Assembly (NCBI RefSeq): GCF_902167145.1
Contig: NC_050097.1
Span: forward strand, 113,865,982-113,929,981
Source of the DNA: Zea mays
Taxonomy: Eukaryota; Streptophyta; Magnoliopsida; Poales; Poaceae
DNA length: 64,000 nt
Direction: 5' to 3'
The number at the start of each line of letters is the position of its first letter. Positions within the stretch are counted from its first letter, which is position 1. Below are positions 58,238-64,000 of this stretch, piece by piece. The notes beneath the pieces were generated by a model that was given only the letters and a program-made list of their open reading frames with translations, had not been told where the DNA came from and searched no databases. The position numbers and the translations under genes were made by a program.

Positions 58238-60736
58238 TTAGGCTATGCTTTTAGGTACCCAAATTGAATTGGGTCCTACAATGTTAGTTATAGCCTTGGG
58301 TACCCACACACTTCTTTTCATGACTTTTCTTTTAGTGTAGGCACCCACATATTTGACAACCAATTTCCCTAAATCCCAAGTCAACATATAATCACAAAGA
58401 TAAGAGTGAGAAATGGGTGCATTAAATTGTTGTCCACTTGAGGATCCCACTTCCTTCATCTTACTCTTTGTGGAACTCAAGTTTACCTTTACTTTAGGTG
58501 ACTTGTCATTTGAGGAGTGAATCCTTCCCAAGGCATCATATAGGGTGGTTCTCTTTATGAACTTGGGGGATCTCCACCCCTTGTGCACTGTGCTAGGGTT
58601 TTCCTTGGATGAGTTGAACCCAAGCCCCCTTCTTCCATTGTTGGGCTTTAGGGACTTGTACTTGGGTTCAACTTTCTTTAACCCATCATTGCTAGAGCAT
58701 CTTTTCAATATTCCTTTGACCTTCACCTGTGGGCTATTCTTCCTTGCATGGTTAGTTAGACAACAAGAAGCATGATATTTGGCACAATGTTTGCAAAAAT
58801 TATCATTTAAGGAGCTAGACTTAGATTCAATCACTAAAGATGAGGCATTGATGTTCTTGCAATTTTCAAGTTGCACTTGAAGTTCTTGATTTTGAACATT
58901 CAAGCTTAACATGCTTGTTTCAAGTGCATTCTTGTCATTTGCAAGATTAGCTATAGAGGTTTTCATATTAATTACTTCTTTATCTTTATTCTCTATAGTT
59001 ATCTTGACTAAAGATACTTCCTTAGTCAAGACATCTAGCATTTCATCTTTATTGTGAAGCAATTCTTGAAGCTCTAGGTTTCTTTCCTTTTCAAGGATAA
59101 GCAAGTCTTCTTGAGCATCAAGAGTTGCTTTTCTTTTATCTAGGTTCTCCATTAATTTGGTGATAACATTGTATCCATTCAAGCCAAATTCTTTAATCAT
59201 TTTATTTTTCATGGCAATTTGTTCATCATCATCATCATTTGGAAAGTCATTACTAAATAAGGTTACCTTATCTCCTTTTTGCCATGAGGCAAGTTGGAGT
59301 GTAGGAGTCGTCTTATAGGTTGGTGAAGAGTTGCGAGCTTGATGTAGATTGGATGGCCACGTTTGCCACCACTTCCTCTTCCTCGGAGCTAGAACTCTCT
59401 TCATTGGAGTTCCATTCTTCACCAATATGAGCTTGACCATATTTCTTCTTCTTGAAGTATCCCTTGGTCTTGCCTCCCTTTTTGAACTTGTCCTTCTTGT
59501 ATTCCTTCTTGGCTTCTTGTTCCTTCTTGTTAGGACAATCCGCTATGAAATGACCGGTTTGGCCACATTCATAGCATGCCCTCTTCTTTCCTTCCCTTTG
59601 GAACTTGTCATTTTTCCTTACAAATTTCTTGAATGTTTTGATGAACATAGATGTGTCTTCATCACTTGAGCTATCTTCATCACTTGAGGTCTCGACCACT
59701 TTCTTTGCTTTGTGGTCTTTGTTCTTCTTGGGGGTGTCTTGTTCATTAGTGATCAAGGCATGAGAGTCTCTTGTCTTGATAGGGGTTTCTCCGGACTCAT
59801 GTTGTTGAATCTTTGCAAATAATTGATGAGGCGTCATATCCTCATAGTCATCACGATCCCTTATCATCCTTGCAAGACTCTTATCCTTTTCTTTATATGC
59901 TCTCATGAATAATCTTGTGACCTTGGAGTCACTCCAATCTTCACTCCCAAGCACTCTTATTTTGTTTACTAACACCATCAACCGATCAAAGAGTGATTGA
60001 AGCGACTCACCCTTTGTCCAATCATATCTTGCAAGCTCACTCTCCAAAGCTTCAACTCTATGTCTCTTAGCTTTGGGATCTCCTTCATGTGACATTTTAA
60101 GAATATTCCAAATGTCACGGGCATCTTCTCTTCCTTGAACTTTCTGGTATTCTTCCGGACAAAGACTTCCTTTAATAATGCTCACTGCTTGAGCATTGCG
60201 ATGAACCTCTTGCATCATTTTCGGAGTCATCTCTTCTCCTTGGTCGGGCTTATACATACCTACATTAACAATCTCCCAAAGACTAGGATGCACATCGATT
60301 AAATGCGACTTCATCTTGTCGGCCCACTCGTCATAGTTCAACTCACTAAGAGTTGGTAACTTTCCAAGTGGGGCGGAAGAGAAGTTGGGGATAAAATTTC
60401 TAGAGTAATCGAATTGAACTTTACTAAATTCGTTACCTTTGCTTTTGGTAGAAGATCCCTCGGTGTTGAGACTTACCTTGCTCAACACCTTCGACACCAA
60501 AAGATCCACTAGATCGTCATTGTAATCAAATTTTCCTTTACCTTTATCTTCTTCGGCCTTTCTTCTTGATTCTTCTTCTTCGGCCTTTTTTTAGCATCTT
60601 CCTCTTTCATTTTGAGGAACATCTTCTCGGCAATCTTCATGGCAAGGTCGAGGACCTTGGGGTCCACTTCCTCACCGGAAGAGGTGATGGGGATTTCCTC
60701 GAGGAGAGGATCCACATGGTCCCGTTGAGTAGACAT
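58238..60736 (-). pseudogene. Element D gag (Sirevirus type)
   Basis: ATG at 60734-60736. The N-terminus (VDPKVLDLAMKIAEKMFLKMKEEDA) is shared with element A. A run of seven A near 60587-60593 puts the next part in another frame. Then come the capsid-type domain (LPTLSELNYDEWADKMKSHL, DARDIWNILKMSHEG), a Lys/Ser-rich linker and the CCHC knuckle (CYECGQTGHFIADC, about 59560). A second frame change near 59335 leads to a long coiled coil (about 58850-59240), a Cys/His cluster (CKHCAKYHASCC) and IWVPKSIA before the stop at 58238. Pol begins in a different frame nine bases later. Confidence 0.9.
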
Positions 60737-60777
60737 GATCGTTTCCTCACGCGGTTAAGCGTAAAACGAGGTACGAA

Positions 60778-60790
60778 GCTCTGATACCAA
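60778..60790 (-). promoter_or_regulatory. Primer-binding site of element D
   Basis: TTGGTATCAGAGC on the minus strand beside the 5' LTR. Confidence 0.9.
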
Positions 60791-60791
60791 T

Positions 60792-62469
60792 TGAAAGTAG
60801 CCTAGAGGGGGGGTGAATAGGCTAATCTGAAAATTTTCACAACAAACTTCGAAAGATTGTTAAATACACAGTTCGACTGGTGCAGGCCGGTTCAACAGCT
60901 ACGTGCGCAAGTTGAACCACTCTGAACCAATCCAACTGTTTTATAAACTTTAGACTAAAATCTACTCGAAAAAGTATTTCGCGAGTTCTTGTGAGAAGTA
61001 AGATATAGCTAAGTTAGAATGAAAATATGAACATGTAAAGGCTATTTCACTTTTAGATAAACTCTATGGAAAAATCTTTATGTCAATCTTGCGAGTAAAA
61101 ATATTTTAAGTTAAGGACAAGCAAGAACACAAGACATAAGATTTAATCCGAGGTTCGGCCACACCACAAAGGTGTCCTACTCCCCGTTGAGGAGCCCACA
61201 AAGGGCCGAGTCTTTTTCAACCCTAATCCTCCAAAAGCCGACCACAAAGGTCAAGGCAATCTCTTCTTATCTCAGCTCAAAGAGCGGGTGATACAAACTT
61301 CTTGGGGCCGTCCACAAATTTGGAGACTCCCAAGCAACCACAAAAGATCTTGAAACCTAGGGTTTCAAGAACACCAAGAAAGCACAAGAGGGGTTTGCAC
61401 AAGCTCAAGTCTTTGTAAAAAGAGATGGGAGAGGAAAACCAAATCGTGAGCACAAGCACAAACCTCACACCCATGAGCTCCTCCAACAAGGTTGAATCTT
61501 GAGGAAGATTTAAGTGTGAGAGAGATGGAGAGATGAGTGCTTTGTCTCAAGTTAGGTGAGCAATAAATGAGTGAGTGTCTAGCCGCATTGAAGAAGGGAG
61601 AGAGAGGGTTCTATTTATAGTCACGACTCAAAAACTAGTCGTTTGACCAGAAACCTCGCAGAAAACCGGTTGAGCTGCCCCCTAGGGCGGTTGAACCGCC
61701 CCCTATCAGGTCAGCAGACTGTCTGCCAGTCTGACTGTCAGACTGACTGGCAGACTAACCTGCAGGCGGGTCAGACAGGTTAGGACCGGTTGAACCGCCC
61801 CCTGACACCCCTGGTGACCTGACTGCCAGTCTGACTGGCAGACTGCAGATCAGAAGTCAGAGGGTCAGTGACCAGTTGAGCTGCCCCCCAGGACCAGTTC
61901 AGCTGGTCTAGACCAGAGAGTTTTGGAGAGAAAACCCCAGCTCAGCTGCCCGGGGGCAAGTTCAGCTGGGTATGGTCAAAGAGGTCCGCAGCTGAAGTTG
62001 AAGTTCAGCTGGAGTTGAAAGTTCAACTCAGCTAAAGTCCAGCTCAGCTGAAAAGCTCAGCTGCAGCTGAAGAAGCTCATCACAGCTGAAGTTAAGTTTA
62101 GCTGGAAAGCTCAGCTGCAGTTGAAGAAGTTCAGCTGCTTTTCAGCAAGAACACTCTAGGTTTCTCAACCCTAACCATGCTCAACCCAATAATGTTAGAG
62201 TGATTTTTGGTTTTCAAAAATAGCTTTTAAATTTTGGGACTTGAGCTATAGCAGACACCTATACATGTGCGGAAAAGAATAAGGAAGAATTACATCATGC
62301 AACACAAGATTTTACATGAATTTTTATACGTCCGTTGCATGAAGTCCTTGGTGCTTCCTTAAGTTCCTGTTTCTTTCTAATCATACACTGAGAACAAAAA
62401 CTGTTAGTACCCTTATTTGTTTTGTCATTAAATCACCAAAACCCTCACTTGGGGTTGATTGCACTTACA
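60792..62469 (-). repeat. 5' LTR of element D
   Basis: 1678 bp, same motif blocks as the 3' LTR; TATAAATA (minus) at 61612-61619. Confidence 0.92.
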
Positions 62470-62802
62470 AGCGGGTCTCCGCCTGAGTGGGAAGTGGAGG
62501 GCAAGGCCCACACACGTGTCAGCACCAGACCCCTGCGCACACCAAGGTCCTTCTCGTTCCGGGGCCCTGCTGGAGTTCGGTCCTACCCGGAGGCTCCGGA
62601 CTTGTATGTATATAGGGGTCCGGTATCCTTCTGTGGGGGTCCGTACTTACTGAGGTGTGGCGTCTTTCTTTGCCACGTGGCGCCCTTTGGCCTGCCCATC
62701 CGGTGGGGGTCAGGCGCGGTCCTCCGTGTGGCTAGGAGACGTCGTACGGGTGCGGTGTCTTTATGCTGTAGGAGAGGGTACCCCTGATTTAGGGTACCGA
62801 CA
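62470..62802 (-). repeat. 5' LTR of element B, second piece
   Basis: Matches 19724-20050 and ends with GGTACCGACA; followed by the ctaac duplication at 62803-62807. Confidence 0.92.
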
Positions 62803-62807
62803 CTAAC

Positions 62808-64000
62808 CATGTAGCAAACAAGAAGCAAGGCAAGGAGTCTTGCAAAATTAAAAAATAGATTTGCTACACTTGCCGAAGAAAGGGACACCTATGCAAGGAT
62901 TGTCCCATGAGTAAGTATCCTAAGCCTACCATGTCAATTCATTCATATTCGCTTAGGAGACCCAAAATGACATTTGTGCTAGAAAGGTAATTATTTCACC
63001 TAAAACTAGCACAAAGGCCATTTGGGTGCCTAAGTACTTATTAGCTAACCTTGGTGGACCCATCCAATAATGGGTACCAAAATGTACTTAATGAGTTTTG
63101 CAGGTACCCAGAGATGATATGAAGCTTTGGGGGTGTTTGAGCAGATTAACTCAATTCTTATCTCAAGCTATCAATCTTACATTGTCTATCCTTTAAGATT
63201 GACCCAAAGAGGAATTGAGTTGTTACATCACTAACTTCATATTCATCTCTAGCAAGAACTTGTGTTGTAGGGAATAAGGATTAACCTTTGTGGGAATCAA
63301 GCAAAAGGCCTACAACCAAGTGATATCCAAAGGATGGTAACAATTAATTCTTAAGTGCACATTGCTTTTAATTAGTATATTCCTTTGTGTATTTTGTAAC
63401 CACATAGAAAAAATGAAGCACTTGAGAATGAACTTAAAAGATTTTATCTTGCCTTGGAAAAGATCCAATTACATGGTAGACTGCAAGTTTATATTTTTAT
63501 ATTGTGATAATCTACATGCTTTAAATTGGTTGTATGTATCTTGTGGCATATTTCAAATTAATTATTGTATTATTGCCATGACCTATACATAAAGAGGATT
63601 ATCACATGTTCTTAAATGAATAGAGTGCTAAGTAAGAAATTCAAATTCTTAAAGCACTTACCAAAAGGGAAATTCTCTATATGACTAGAGTTGTGAGACT
63701 AATGTTTTTATCTAAGTGATTTATGTAGTTTCACAACATGAGAATGTGTTTCCCAAATCGAGTGTGTCATTCAACATTAAAAGAAGATCAATCCAATACT
63801 ATGTGAAGTATTCCCTCTTGTTTAAATTGGTTTTGAGTCTTCTACATTAATTACTCACCATGTTATGAATTAAACTTTCCCTATAAACTTAATTAAATAA
63901 TCATGCTACTTTTATCTCATTTCAATTGATGTTATGCATGATGCATGTAAGGATAATTTAGTTCATATCATGAGGTTTCCTTAATTTAGTAACCTTCTTG
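62808..64000 (+). mobile_element. Element A, right part
   Basis: It continues the gag end of element A: second zinc knuckle (CRRKGHLCKDCP, about 62870-62910) and the AIWVPKYLLANLGGP stretch near 63030, typical of the end of Sirevirus gag. Beyond 63110 there is only AT-rich sequence with no protease, integrase or RT frame (the 76-codon frame at 63362-63592 shows no known motif). The element runs off the window. Confidence 0.78.

Larger units (their letters stand above)
38656..62469 (-). mobile_element. Element D: Sirevirus with an envelope-position ORF, split by element E
   Basis: Target duplications agcgg at 38651-38655 and 62470-62474. The 3' LTR is at 38656-40335 and the 5' LTR at 60792-62469, with a primer-binding site at 60778-60790 and a polypurine tract beside 40336. 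In transcription order: gag, protease, integrase (interrupted by E at 45947-57308 and further deleted), RT and RNase H, then a 655-codon ORF. I count about 25 LTR differences over 1.1 kb (about 2%). Confidence 0.93.
19036..62802 (-). mobile_element. Element B: Ty3/gypsy retrotransposon, pol-less, hosting C, D and E
   Basis: The target duplication ctaac on both sides proves a single insertion into A. Minus orientation: the 3' LTR is at 19036-20050 with a G-rich tract beside it. The primer-binding site is at 37953-37967, and the 5' LTR starts at 37968 and is split by element D. Its own sequence (19036-22124, 34895-38655, 62475-62802) is about 7.2 kb. It encodes gag and only the integrase C-terminal tail; RT, RNase H and the integrase core are gone. 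The rest is repeat-rich non-coding DNA. The LTRs differ at about 6 of the first 135 positions, older than C, D or E, in agreement with the nesting order. Confidence 0.9.

Noticed and set aside
1..64000. CRISPR arrays, bacterial operons, tRNA or rRNA genes
   Set aside because: No spaced identical direct repeats with unique spacers, no tRNA cloverleaf or rRNA signature; the 80-bp array is a simple tandem repeat in a retrotransposon.

Overview
The window is plant nuclear DNA, almost certainly from a grass. The best match to what I know is maize or a close Andropogoneae relative, because the Sirevirus LTR at the left end has the CACCGGAC-type palindromes and LTR wording familiar from maize. There is no bacterial or organellar gene. 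One conventional gene is present and nearly everything else is transposable elements, many nested inside each other. All assignments come from reading the sequence; no database search was run.

Left part (1-15657). The 3' end of a Sirevirus (Ty1/copia) lies at 1-1909. A hAT-type DNA element at 3400-5294 has a perfect 8-bp target-site duplication and contains a Helitron-like insertion (3718-5176). Small MITE-like elements and a second possible Helitron follow. A six-exon minus-strand gene at 9120-14745 encodes a DEDDy 3'-5' exonuclease of the Werner-exonuclease (WEX) type. Its reading frame is intact at 303 codons, but intron 4 carries a 3.7-kb short-LTR copia element (9620-13362) that has lost its reverse transcriptase.

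Right part (15658-64000). This is a retrotransposon nest in which every internal junction can be resolved by 5-bp target duplications. Element A (plus strand, Sirevirus-like, gag only) starts at 15658 and runs off the right end. Element B (minus strand, Ty3/gypsy with gag but almost no pol) is inserted in A (TSD ctaac). Element C (minus strand, chromodomain-bearing gypsy with an additional intact 337-codon ORF before gag) is inserted in B's interior (TSD gtatg). Element D (minus strand, Sirevirus with an intact 655-codon ORF in the envelope position) is inserted in B's 5' LTR (TSD agcgg). Element E (plus strand, Tat-type gypsy with a second RNase H and a spliced antisense gene with its own TATA box) is inserted in D's integrase (TSD gttcg).

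No element looks autonomous: gag-pol regions carry stops, frameshifts or deletions. The accessory ORFs of C and D are open throughout, and the antisense gene of E is open apart from two stop codons. These accessory genes, the repeat arrays in non-coding parts of the elements and the nest structure are the most informative parts of the window.
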